Shown: positions 34,233 to 43,306 of the stretch, piece after piece
How positions within the stretch are numbered: position 1 is the stretch's first letter
Layout: every line of letters begins with the position of its first letter
Assembly (NCBI GenBank): GCA_020632925.1
Contig: JACKER010000009.1
Span: 1-64,000, forward strand
DNA: 64,000 nt
Direction of reading: 5' to 3'
Source of the DNA: Alphaproteobacteria bacterium
GTDB lineage: Bacteria > Myxococcota_A > UBA796 > GCA-2862545
Notes under the pieces: generated by a model
Seen by the model: the letters and a program-made list of their open reading frames with translations, nothing else
Database searches by the model: none
What the model was told of the DNA's origin: nothing
Position numbers and translations under genes: made by a program

Positions 34233-36365
34233 TCAGACCTCGAAGAACCGCTCGCCCGCCGCCGCCATCCGACGGAAGGTCTCGGCCGGACGGAAGCGGT
34301 CGCCGCAGCTCTCGGCCAGCGCGTCCAGGTCGCGGACCAGCGCGGGCAGACCGTAGCGGTCGGCGTAGGCCAACGGACCGCCGGCGTTCGGCGCGAAGCC
34401 GATGCCGAGGATGGCGCCGACCTCCGCGTCGCGGTGCTGGCGGAGGATGCCCTCGTCCAGGCACCGCCCGACCTCCGCGATCTGCGCGAGCATCAGCCGC
34501 TGCCGGATCACGTCGAGCCCGGTCACCTCCGGGGTCGCCGCCGCGTACTCGGACAAGCCCGACCACAGGCCCTTCCGCTTGCCGTCGGCGTACTCGTAGA
34601 AGCCGGCGTTCGCGATCTTCCCGAGCCTCCCCGCCGCGGCCAGCGCGAACACCAGCTTCACGCCGGGCGCCTCGAGGATCTCGGCCCCCTTGTACTCGGC
34701 ACCCTGCTCGATCGCGTGCTTTCCGAGGTTCAGGCTGACCTCGTCGAACACCTGCAGCGGCGGGACCACCATGCCGGCGGTCTTCGCCGCCCACTCGACG
34801 AGCCGCGGGTCGTGACCCTCGGCGACGAGCTGGGCGCCCTCGACGATGTACGCGCTGAACGTGCGCGACGTGTAGAACCCGTACCCGTCGTTGACGACGA
34901 TGCAGGTCTTCTTGATGGCGCGCCCGAAGGCGAGGCAGCGCGCGAGCGTGTCGTCCGAGGTCGCGGCGCCGGCGATGATCTCGAGCAGCGGCATCTTCTC
35001 GACCGGCGAGAAGAAGTGCAGCCCGATGAACCGATCCGGGTGCGCCGAGGCCTTCACGAGGTCGTCGATCGGGATGGCGCTGGTGTTGCTGGCCCAGATG
35101 CCGTTCGGCGCGAGCAGCGGCTCGGTCTCGCGGGTGACCGCGTGCTTCACCCTGGTGTTCTCGACGACCGCCTCGATGACCAGATCGCTGCCGCGGCAGG
35201 GCTCGAGCTCGAGCGTGCCGGTGACACGGTCCGCGATGGCCTTACGACCGGCGTCGTCGAGGTGCTTGAGCTTGCCGATCTGCTGGTGGACGTGCGCCAG
35301 CCCGCGCTCGACCGCGTCGGCGGCGATGTCCTTGAGCACGACCTCGAAGCCCGTCTTCGCGCACACGAAGGCCAGGCCCGCGCCCATCATGCCGGCGCCG
35401 AGGATGGTGACCTTGCGGATGCCGTGGTCCTCGACGCGCGGCAGCCCCTCCTGCTTGTCCGCGGCCTGCTTGTGGAAGAACAGCGTGCGGATCATGTCCT
35501 TGGCGACATCGGACACGACGAGCGCGGCGAAGCGCCGGCCCTCGACCTCGAGCGCCCGGTCGAACGTCAGCCCGGCCCCCTCCTGCACGCAGGCGACGAT
35601 GGACTCGATCGCCGGGAAGGCGCCCGCGGTCCGCTTGTACGCCATGGCGCAGCCCGCCAGGAACAGGTTGCGCGCATCGGGCGTGCCCGGCTGGACGCCG
35701 CCCGGCCAGACGAAGCCCTTCTTGTCCCACGGCTGCTTCGCCTTGGGGTTCGCCGCGATCCACGCCCTGCTCGCCGCGAGCAGCGCCTCGGGCGTGTCCG
35801 CGAGCTCGTCGACGAGACCCTTGGCCTTCGCCTTGTCCGGCCGCAGCTGGGCGCCGGTGGTCAGCAGCTCGAGGGCAGCCTGGATGCCGATCATGCGCGG
35901 CAGGCGCTGGGTGCCGCCGCCGCCCGGCAGCACGCCGAGCATGACCTCGGGGAGCCCGAGCTGGATGCGCGCGTCCGCCAGGCACACCCGGTGGTGGCAG
36001 GCCAGCGCGAGCTCGAGCCCGCCGCCGAGCGCCGAGCCGTTGATGGCGGCGACCACGGGGACGCCCTTCTCCATCTTGCGGTGCAGGCCGTGGAACAGCT
36101 TCACCGCCTCGAAGATGCGGGCCGGATCACGCTCGGCCTGGATCATCTCCAGATCCGCGCCGACGCAGAAGTCGCGGTGCCCGCTCGTCAGCACGATGCC
36201 CTTCAGGCCGGGCAACGCGTACGCCCAGTCGAGCGCACCCGACAGGCCCTCGAGCGCCACCTGGTTGAGCTTGTTGGCGCGGCCCTCCATCTGGAAGGTG
36301 AGCACGGCGACGCCGTCCGCCGGATCGAAGGTGCCCCGGAACGCGGGGTTGGTCAGGTTCTCCAT
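34233..36365 (-). CDS. fadB: Fatty-acid oxidation complex alpha subunit (enoyl-CoA hydratase / 3-hydroxyacyl-CoA dehydrogenase)
   Basis: A 710-residue bifunctional beta-oxidation enzyme. The N-terminal crotonase domain shows GHRDFCVGADLEM, AAINGSALGGGLELALACHH and LGLPEVMLGVLPGGGGTQRL with the two catalytic Glu. The second half has the NAD-binding KVTILGAGMMGAGLAFVCAK, LVIEAVVENTRVKHAV, SNTSAIPIDDL, GLHFFSPVEKMPLLEII and the catalytic His in that last motif. ATG 36365 is 2 nt after the thiolase stop, making the standard beta/alpha pair of the trifunctional complex. The symbol is by architecture; FadJ-type is also possible. Confidence 0.93.
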   Translation of the reverse strand: MENLTNPAFRGTFDPADGVAVLTFQMEGRANKLNQVALEGLSGALDWAYALPGLKGIVLTSGHRDFCVGADLEMIQAERDPARIFEAVKLFHGLHRKMEKGVPVVAAINGSALGGGLELALACHHRVCLADARIQLGLPEVMLGVLPGGGGTQRLPRMIGIQAALELLTTGAQLRPDKAKAKGLVDELADTPEALLAASRAWIAANPKAKQPWDKKGFVWPGGVQPGTPDARNLFLAGCAMAYKRTAGAFPAIESIVACVQEGAGLTFDRALEVEGRRFAALVVSDVAKDMIRTLFFHKQAADKQEGLPRVEDHGIRKVTILGAGMMGAGLAFVCAKTGFEVVLKDIAADAVERGLAHVHQQIGKLKHLDDAGRKAIADRVTGTLELEPCRGSDLVIEAVVENTRVKHAVTRETEPLLAPNGIWASNTSAIPIDDLVKASAHPDRFIGLHFFSPVEKMPLLEIIAGAATSDDTLARCLAFGRAIKKTCIVVNDGYGFYTSRTFSAYIVEGAQLVAEGHDPRLVEWAAKTAGMVVPPLQVFDEVSLNLGKHAIEQGAEYKGAEILEAPGVKLVFALAAAGRLGKIANAGFYEYADGKRKGLWSGLSEYAAATPEVTGLDVIRQRLMLAQIAEVGRCLDEGILRQHRDAEVGAILGIGFAPNAGGPLAYADRYGLPALVRDLDALAESCGDRFRPAETFRRMAAAGERFFEV

Positions 36366-36367
36366 GG

Positions 36368-37573
<1,206 letters not shown>

Positions 37574-37624
37574 GGTTTCCTCCCGGGTCTCCGGGCCACG
37601 TGGGATGGAGGGGTGGCCCGATCG

Positions 37625-37666
37625 TGAGCAAGCTCATAATGAGCATGCTCACCATGAGCAAGCTCA
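37625..37666. promoter_or_regulatory. Triple palindromic operator, TGAGCNNGCTCA x3
   Basis: Three 12-bp palindromes at exact 15-bp steps: TGAGCAAGCTCA (37625-37636), TGAGCATGCTCA (37640-37651, perfect throughout) and TGAGCAAGCTCA (37655-37666). They lie between the divergent fadA-like and marR-like genes and most likely bind the MarR dimer, controlling both directions. Confidence 0.75.
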
Positions 37667-37719
37667 CCATCTCCGACACCCGCCCCGACCTGCGACGCAG
37701 GCGCGTCCAGACGCGAGCG

Positions 37720-38181
37720 ATGATCGATCTCGCCCGGATCCGGCATGCCTCCGAGGCCCTCGTGGAGTCGCTGCTCCGCGAGCACGGGCTCGAGGACGTG
37801 ACGCCGGCGCAGGCCAACGCGTTGATGGTGCTCATCGACGCGCGCCGCTCGCTGACCGCCGCGGAGCTCGCGCGCGAGCTGTCCCTGTCGGAGGTGACGG
37901 TCGGGCGCTTCGTGCGCGCGCTCGAGGCGGGGGGCTGGATCGCGCGCGAGCCCGACCCCACCGACGCCCGCGCGCTGCGCCTGTCAGCGACCCCCAAGAC
38001 CCGCGAGCTGCTCCCGCGCTTCATCGCGGTCAGCAACGCGCTCCTGGACCAGGCCTTCGCGGGCTTCGACGAGGAGCGGATCGCCGCCTTCGCGGAGGCC
38101 CTGGCGACCGTCCGCGAGAACCTGGATTCAGGTCACTCCGGCCGATTCTCGGCCTCCGCGGCCCGCAGTCGCGGGCCTTGA
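37720..38181 (+). CDS. MarR-family transcriptional regulator
   Basis: A 153-residue winged-helix regulator. The dimer helix (ASEALVESLLREHGLEDVTP) is followed by LTAAELARELSLSEVTVGRF as recognition helices and WIAREPDPTDARALRLSATP as the wing. ATG 37720 (MIDLARIRHAS) is chosen as start because upstream in-frame codons overlap the palindromes; GTG 37624 or ATG 37654 are possible. No good ribosome-binding site is seen. The last 15 or so residues (GHSGRFSASAARSRGP) are encoded inside the dispersed repeat, so the C-terminus was apparently reshaped by it. Divergence from fadA-like suggests it regulates fatty-acid oxidation. Confidence 0.9.
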   Translation: MIDLARIRHASEALVESLLREHGLEDVTPAQANALMVLIDARRSLTAAELARELSLSEVTVGRFVRALEAGGWIAREPDPTDARALRLSATPKTRELLPRFIAVSNALLDQAFAGFDEERIAAFAEALATVRENLDSGHSGRFSASAARSRGP

Positions 38182-38251
38182 CGAGGAATCTCCTCATGGT
38201 TGCCGCGCGAGAGAGCGGGGCGCAAGCGCCTTTTCCGCCCTCACGCACGAC
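38134..38251. repeat. Hairpin-rich dispersed repeat, copy B
   Basis: Counterpart of 12566-12672. Four perfect stems can be read: GGCCGA/TCGGCC (38140-38154), GGCCCGC/GCGGGCC (38160-38177), GAGGA/TCCTC (38183-38195) and GGCGC/GCGCC (38219-38230), the last followed by TTTT. It covers the end of marR and the gap to greB, and could act as a terminator between these convergent genes. Confidence 0.8.
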
Positions 38252-38265
38252 AACCACGAGTCGAT

Positions 38266-38778
38266 TCACCGCGAGAAGTCGAGCACCTCGGGCAGCTCCG
38301 GCGCGGGCTCGTAGCGCACCTCGACGATCTCGACCTCGCGCGTCCCACCGGGGGCCTCGAAGCGCGCCACGTCGCCCTCCTGGCGCCCCATGATCGCCTT
38401 CGCGATCGGGCTCTTCCACGAGAGGATGCCCTGGTCGACGTTCACCTCGTCCTCGCCGTAGATCCGCCAGGTGCGCTCGCCGCGCTCGTCCTCGAGCACC
38501 ACGGTCGCCCCGAAGCGGACGGTGGGCCCGCTCATGGTGGCCGGGTCGACCACCCTCGCCTTCTCGAGCCGCTTCACCAGGTACCGCCGGCGGCTGTCGA
38601 TCTCGCGCAGGCGCTTCTTCCCGTAGATGTACTCCGCGTTCTCCGAGCGATCGCCGAGCGAGGCGGCGTAGGAGACTTCGGCGGTGACCCTGGGGCGCTC
38701 GACCTGATCGAGCCAGAGCAGCTCGCGGCGCATCCGCTCGTAGCCTGGGGGGGTCATGTAGTTCGGGTCGTCGGCCAT
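38266..38778 (-). CDS. greB: Transcript cleavage factor GreA/GreB family (GreB-like)
   Basis: A 170-residue Gre factor, second in this window. The coiled coil has NYMTPPGYERMRRELLWLDQ and the tip SLGDRSENAEYIYGKKRLRE, which is the GreB-style tip (GDRSENAEYIYGKK), against GDISENSEYEDAK in the greA copy. The C-terminal domain contains VRFGATVVLED, WRIYGEDEVNVDQG and SWKSPIAKAIMGRQEGD. ATG 38778 has AGGA upstream; the longer frame adds an unconserved stretch. It diverges from a small hypothetical gene by 27 nt. Confidence 0.9.
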   Translation of the reverse strand: MADDPNYMTPPGYERMRRELLWLDQVERPRVTAEVSYAASLGDRSENAEYIYGKKRLREIDSRRRYLVKRLEKARVVDPATMSGPTVRFGATVVLEDERGERTWRIYGEDEVNVDQGILSWKSPIAKAIMGRQEGDVARFEAPGGTREVEIVEVRYEPAPELPEVLDFSR

Positions 38779-38805
38779 GGCGTATCCTGGAGGCGGGAGG
38801 TGACC

Positions 38806-39111
38806 GTGCCACGCGACCCCGACGACGGCCACGTGGACCGATCGTTGAAGCCGAACGCGCTGGTGTGGACGGGGAGCACGCCCCCTCGGTCCACCGGCGG
38901 CATGGTGGCCGCGGTCGGGATGAACGAGCCGACGATGCCACGGCTGGCGGTCGATCCGGAAGGGGCGGCCTCGGCACCACGAGGGAGGCGCGGACGCGCC
39001 GCGGACCTGTCGGAGTCCGAGCGTGGCGCGCAGGTGGCGGTGTCGCCGATGGAGGCGCCCGGCGACCCGCGCGAGCGGAAGGGTGGAAGGTTCCGGATGC
39101 CGAAAGGCTAG
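38806..39111 (+). CDS. Small hypothetical protein
   Basis: A 101-residue reading frame with a strong GGGAGG ribosome-binding site 5 nt before GTG 38806 and GC-rich third positions like the surrounding genes. The product is polar and probably disordered: MPRDPDDGHVDRSLKPNALV at the start and RERKGGRFRMPKG at the end, with many Arg, Pro and Gly. I do not recognise it. It diverges from greB. Confidence 0.55.
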   Translation: MPRDPDDGHVDRSLKPNALVWTGSTPPRSTGGMVAAVGMNEPTMPRLAVDPEGAASAPRGRRGRAADLSESERGAQVAVSPMEAPGDPRERKGGRFRMPKG

Positions 39112-39232
39112 GAGGCTACGGGCGCAGCCCGGAGCCGACCCCTGCCCGCGAAGCGGTGCCTGTGCGGAGAGCCGAGGGTCCGGCAGGCCGGTCGCACCCC
39201 GTGGGGTTTCTCGCGAGGAGTGGGTCGGCCAA

Positions 39233-39250
39233 GGTCCGCTTCAGCGGACC
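39233..39250. terminator. Perfect hairpin between convergent genes
   Basis: GGTCCGCT-TC-AGCGGACC is a perfect 8-bp inverted repeat. It lies in the 180-nt gap between the gene ending at 39111 (+) and the one ending at 39292 (-). No T-run follows on either side, so it is a tentative bidirectional terminator. Nothing else is recognised in 39112-39291. Confidence 0.4.
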
Positions 39251-39291
39251 GCGGAGGCGAAGCGAAGCCGGAGATGACGGGAGACCCCGAG

Positions 39292-39720
39292 TCAGAACCC
39301 CGAGTCGTGGGTCCAGCCGGCGCGCGAGGGGCGCGCGGGAGTCGGAGGGGCGCGACGGGCTGCCGCAGCCGCGGAGCCGCCGAGGCCGCCCGAGCCACCG
39401 CTGCCGCCGGTCCCGCTGCCGGTGCCGCTACCGCCCGAGCCACCGCCGGTCCCCGAACCCGTGCCGCTGCCGCCGCCCGAGCCACCGCCCGTGCCCGAGC
39501 CGCCCGAACCACCGGTGTGCACGTCGGTGTCGGCGTCCGTGTCCGCGTCGGTGTCGGCGTCCGTGTCCGTGTCGGTGTCCATGTCGGCGTCGGTGTCCGT
39601 GTCCGCGTCGGTGTCCGTGTCCGCGTCACCCACGTCGACGTCCGTCGTCCCCGTGTCCTTCTCGGTCGGGGACGGACAGGCCGCGAGCGGCAGGAGCAGC
39701 AGCAGGAGCCAGGCGCGCAT
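39292..39720 (-). CDS. Lipoprotein composed of DTD and GGSG repeats
   Basis: A 142-residue lipoprotein. Signal and lipobox: MRAWLLLLLLPLAAC. The mature part is low complexity: about 40 residues of Asp-Thr-Asp-Ala repeats, followed by about 50 residues of Gly-Ser-Gly-Thr repeats, then an Ala/Arg/Pro-rich tail. It has no folded domain and is probably a surface spacer or a decayed lipoprotein. ATG 39720 has GAGGA upstream; a longer frame begins 7 codons earlier. The DTD stretch resembles the linker in the lipoprotein at 19246. Confidence 0.7.
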   Translation of the reverse strand: MRAWLLLLLLPLAACPSPTEKDTGTTDVDVGDADTDTDADTDTDADMDTDTDTDADTDADTDADTDVHTGGSGGSGTGGGSGGGSGTGSGTGGGSGGSGTGSGTGGSGGSGGLGGSAAAAARRAPPTPARPSRAGWTHDSGF

Positions 39721-39820
39721 CGAATCCTCGAACCCCATCATGCCTCGAACGGTGCCCGGACTTCATCCGGATCGCTCACGCTCCCGAGCTGATACCCGGG
39801 AACGCCGTGAATCGACGACG

Positions 39821-41134
39821 TCAGAACTTCCCGCTCTGCAGGTTCCACGTGATGTGGTCGGGCTCGATCGGGGCCACGTCCTCACGCTTCCAGGCCGAGC
39901 CGTCCCAGGTGTACCGGCGGAGCATCCGCGTTCCACCGGTCTTCTCGGAGGCAGCGTAGATCTCGGGCTTGCCGTCGCCGTCGAGGTCCGCCACGTGCGT
40001 CGCGTGCTCGAAGCCGCCCGAGTCGGCCTCCACCAGCTTCGGCTCGAAGACGTTGCCGCCCTTCGGCTCGAGCGACCACAGCCCGGTGTCCATGCCGGCC
40101 GCGACCATCTCCTTCTGCCCGTCACCGTCCACGTCGGCGGCCACCAGGAACCGGCACTGCTTCTCGTCGGCCAGCGTCGCCGCCACCGACTCGACCCACT
40201 TGCCGCCCTTGAGGTCGAAGCGGACGACCTTGGCCGGATCCTTGAGCTCCGGCTTGCCCTCCGCGTTCTTCACGACGTGGCCTTCCTTCGCGGCATACAG
40301 CTCGTCCTTGCCGTCGCCGTCCATGTCCGCGACCAGGATCTCCTTGGCGTGCGACTCCTCCCACTGCACGACCATGGTGCGGACGTACTTGCCGTCCTTG
40401 TAGTCGTACCGCGCGACCCCACCCGGCTGGGACGCGCCCGAGGCCTTGTTGCGCTCCGAGGGCGTGACGTAGAACTCCTTCTTCCCGTCCCCGTCGACGT
40501 CGCCGATCTCGACCTCGTGGACGAAGGTGTCGGGCGTCTGGTCGAACTCCTGGAAGGTCCAGGTGCCGTCCTCGTTCTCGTCCCCGACCGCGACCACGCC
40601 CATGTCGTGCGTCGCGAGGACCATCTCCTCCTTGCCGTCGCCATCCACGTCGCCGACCTCGACGTCCCGGAAGCGATCGAACTGGCCGCCCCAGCTCTTC
40701 TCGTAGATCTTCGTGGCCTTCCACTCACCGTCCACGCGCTTCCAGTGCTCGACCACGGCCGCCATCGCGCCGATCGTCAGGATGCCGTCGCGCCAGGGCA
40801 TCGCCTTGTGGAAGACGTTGGACTGCGGGTCCTCGACGACCTCGGTGAACCACTGCTTCCCGTCGGTGCGGAGCAGCGTCATCTTCGCGGCGCCCGGCTT
40901 CTTCTTGCCCCCGCGCTTCACGAACTGGGACTGCACCATCAGGATCGTGGGCAGCGGCGCATCACCGCCGGCGCGCGCCGCCGGGGCGGGAGGCTCGGGC
41001 GTGGGCACGGGAGCCGGTGTCGGGTCGGGGACGGGGGTCGGCGTGGACCCGCTGCAAGCGCCGACGAGGGCCAGCGCCCCCGCGCCCGCGACCGCCGCGA
41101 GCGACACCACACCCTTCCGCCAGCTGAACGCCAT
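39821..41134 (-). CDS. FG-GAP/VCBS repeat lipoprotein
   Basis: A 437-residue lipoprotein: MAFSWRKGVVSLAAVAGAGA leads to lipobox LALVGAC, then a Pro/Thr/Val-rich linker. The body is a beta-propeller of VCBS/FG-GAP-type blades with Ca-binding loops GDVDGDGKEEMVLATHDMG, GDVDGDGKKEFYVTPS, ADMDGDGKDELYAAKEG, ADVDGDGQKEMVAAGMDTG and ADLDGDGKPEIYAASEK. ATG 41134 follows GGAGGAAGAGG. It is transcribed away from the histidine kinase gene at 41219, 84 nt between starts. Confidence 0.9.
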   Translation of the reverse strand: MAFSWRKGVVSLAAVAGAGALALVGACSGSTPTPVPDPTPAPVPTPEPPAPAARAGGDAPLPTILMVQSQFVKRGGKKKPGAAKMTLLRTDGKQWFTEVVEDPQSNVFHKAMPWRDGILTIGAMAAVVEHWKRVDGEWKATKIYEKSWGGQFDRFRDVEVGDVDGDGKEEMVLATHDMGVVAVGDENEDGTWTFQEFDQTPDTFVHEVEIGDVDGDGKKEFYVTPSERNKASGASQPGGVARYDYKDGKYVRTMVVQWEESHAKEILVADMDGDGKDELYAAKEGHVVKNAEGKPELKDPAKVVRFDLKGGKWVESVAATLADEKQCRFLVAADVDGDGQKEMVAAGMDTGLWSLEPKGGNVFEPKLVEADSGGFEHATHVADLDGDGKPEIYAASEKTGGTRMLRRYTWDGSAWKREDVAPIEPDHITWNLQSGKF

Positions 41135-41204
41135 CCTCTTCCTCCCAGCGAACGTCACTGACCCGGTCCCCGGCGGGCGTCAAGCGCGGGCGGCCTCGCG
41201 GGGC

Positions 41205-41210
41205 TACGTT
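41205..41210 (+). promoter_or_regulatory. -10-like box TACGTT
   Basis: TACGTT ends 8 nt before ATG 41219 of the histidine kinase gene, with no Shine-Dalgarno between. This would give a leaderless transcript for the whole downstream operon. No clear -35 box. Confidence 0.35.
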
Positions 41211-41218
41211 GCGGACCG

Positions 41219-43237
41219 ATGATCGTGACGCGTACGCCCCGCTCCAGGCGGGCCCTGCTCGGGGTCGTGGGGCTGCTGTTCCTGGTGACGGCCGCCATCG
41301 CGCTGTGGCGTGTGCTCGCCCTGCGCGAGCTCGCCGTGGAGCGAGAACGCACACGGCTGCAGCAGATCGTCGAGGACCACGTCGCGGCCTGGGAGGACGC
41401 GCTGTTCACCGAGCTCGCCGGACGCCTCGACCAGGTGGCGGCGGACGTCGAGCGCGCCGAGGCCTGGCAACACCGGTGGCGCCAGTCCCGCCCGTGGATC
41501 GACAGCGTCTTCGTGTGGGTTCCCGGAGGTCCCGACCGTCCCGTCCAGCAGATCTTCCCCCTGCCGAGCACCCCCGACGCGAGTCAGCGTCGGCAGCTCT
41601 CGCCCTGCGTCGCCCGGGCGCAGATGGTGATGGTGGAGCGGCCGGACGACGTGGACGCCGCGGTGGACGCGCTGGTCCCCGGGTGTCGGGCCGAGGAGCC
41701 CTCGATCCGCCTGGCGTCGGCCATCCGCGCCGCCACCCTGCTGGTGGGGGCGGGCCGCGGCGAGGACGCGCTCGCCGTGCTGGACGCCACCGCGCTGCCG
41801 GACAAGCTGAGCCTGCGTGAGGCCGCCCGGAAGGGCGTCGACCCCTTCCAGCTCGCCGCTCATCGGACGCTGCAGCTCGATCTCATGCTGCGCACCGGGC
41901 AGGTCGATCGCGCCCTGGACCTGGCCAAGCGCGTCGGCGAGCAGCTCGCGGAGCTGGACGCACCCGACCTGGCCGCGGTGAACCCCCACATGCGCGAGGT
42001 CTGGCAGATCCTGGTGCGTGCGGGCAAGACGCAGGAGGCGGCCGAGCTCGCCGACCAGTTCGCGCGCGCGGGTCGCCGCTACCGCGCCTACGGCGAGGTC
42101 CGCGACCGCCTGCTGCTCGAGCAGAGCCGCGTGGGCTCACCAGGCCGCATGGTCGTCGACGCCTACGCGTACTCCGAGCGCCCGTTCCTGCTCTACTACG
42201 GGTGGTCCGGGCCCTTCGGCGTCGCGTTCTCGCTCGAGGAGGGGCCCCTCGTGGAGAACTTCCTCCACAGCCGCATCCGCGGGCTGCAGAGCGCGCTGAC
42301 GCTGACCGACGCCCGCTCGGGCCGCTACGTCGCCGGCGCGCGCAAGGGCGGCCGGTATGCCATCACCATCCCCTTCCCCCGCTCGCTCACCCACCTTCGC
42401 GTCAACGTCCGCCAGTCCGCGATCGACGGCGCGGTCGTCGGCAGCAGCGAGCAGTGGATCGTGCCCGGCGCCATCATCACCGTCTGCCTCGCGTTGGCGC
42501 TGTTCATGCTGGCGGCGGTCGATCGCGCCATGCAGCAGCAGGTGGAGCTGCTCGACCGGCAGCGCGCCTTCTCCACCCGCGTCACCCACGAGCTCAAGAC
42601 GCCCCTGGCCGGGATCCGGGTGATGGCGGAGAACCTCGAGATCGGCGCCTTCAAGGACGACGGTCAGCGCCGCGACATGGCCCGCCGGATCGTCCAGGAG
42701 GCCGACAACCTCACGCGTCGGGTGGACGAGGTGCTCTCGGTCGCCCGCGAGCGGACCATCCCCTCCCCCAAGCCCTTCGACGTGGAGGAGCTCGTCTACA
42801 TGCTCATGGAGGAGTGGGGCCCGCGCTACGACGATGCCGGGGTGACCTTCTCGGTGGATGCGGCCCCCACGGACCCCGTCCTCGGCGACGCGACCGCCAT
42901 GCGCGACGCCATCGCCTGCCTCCTGGACAACGCGCTCAAGTACCGCGACGAGGCACGCCCCGATCCCCGGGTGGACCTGACCCTGACCCAGGAGGGCAAC
43001 CAGGTCGTGGTCGCGGTGACCGACAACGGGCTCGGTGTGCCCAAGGCGATGCGCCGCAAGGTGTTCGAGCGCTTCGTGCGCGTCGAGGGTCCGCACCGCG
43101 GCAAGGCTGGCGGGCACGGTCTGGGCCTCCACCAGGTGAAGGAGATCGTCGTGGCCCACAAGGGCACCGTGGCCTGCGTGGAAGCCCCTGGGGGCGGTGC
43201 CCGCTTCGTCCTGCGCCTGCCCGCCACCCCCACCTGA
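41219..43237 (+). CDS. Membrane sensor histidine kinase
   Basis: A 672-residue kinase. TM1 is about 11-33 and TM2 about 420-442, leaving a large external domain of nearly 400 residues with helical, TPR-like sections (RTLQLDLMLRTGQVDRALDL, LVRAGKTQEAAELADQFARA) and a terminal beta section. The cytoplasmic part has the H-box FSTRVTHELKTPLAGIRVMA, N-box IACLLDNALKYRDEA, G1 VTDNGLGVPKA and G2 GKAGGHGLGLHQV. ATG 41219 starts it. The likely partner is the OmpR-type regulator at 49845, separated by four genes in the same direction. Confidence 0.93.
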   Translation: MIVTRTPRSRRALLGVVGLLFLVTAAIALWRVLALRELAVERERTRLQQIVEDHVAAWEDALFTELAGRLDQVAADVERAEAWQHRWRQSRPWIDSVFVWVPGGPDRPVQQIFPLPSTPDASQRRQLSPCVARAQMVMVERPDDVDAAVDALVPGCRAEEPSIRLASAIRAATLLVGAGRGEDALAVLDATALPDKLSLREAARKGVDPFQLAAHRTLQLDLMLRTGQVDRALDLAKRVGEQLAELDAPDLAAVNPHMREVWQILVRAGKTQEAAELADQFARAGRRYRAYGEVRDRLLLEQSRVGSPGRMVVDAYAYSERPFLLYYGWSGPFGVAFSLEEGPLVENFLHSRIRGLQSALTLTDARSGRYVAGARKGGRYAITIPFPRSLTHLRVNVRQSAIDGAVVGSSEQWIVPGAIITVCLALALFMLAAVDRAMQQQVELLDRQRAFSTRVTHELKTPLAGIRVMAENLEIGAFKDDGQRRDMARRIVQEADNLTRRVDEVLSVARERTIPSPKPFDVEELVYMLMEEWGPRYDDAGVTFSVDAAPTDPVLGDATAMRDAIACLLDNALKYRDEARPDPRVDLTLTQEGNQVVVAVTDNGLGVPKAMRRKVFERFVRVEGPHRGKAGGHGLGLHQVKEIVVAHKGTVACVEAPGGGARFVLRLPATPT

Positions 43238-43306
43238 CGTCGCGACGCTCGACCGGCCAAGTTACCCTGGGACCTCGCTGGTCGGACCCACGGAGGACGG
43301 GGACAC

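Noticed and set aside
38806..39290. Third copy of the dispersed repeat after the small hypothetical gene
   Set aside because: CTACGGGCGCAGCCCGGAGCC resembles the heptamers loosely, but neither the block order nor the stems of copies A and B are present.
39510..39640. Dense GTCCGTGTCGGCGT repeats, possible satellite
   Set aside because: Encodes the DTD linker of the lipoprotein on the minus strand; coding low complexity explains it.
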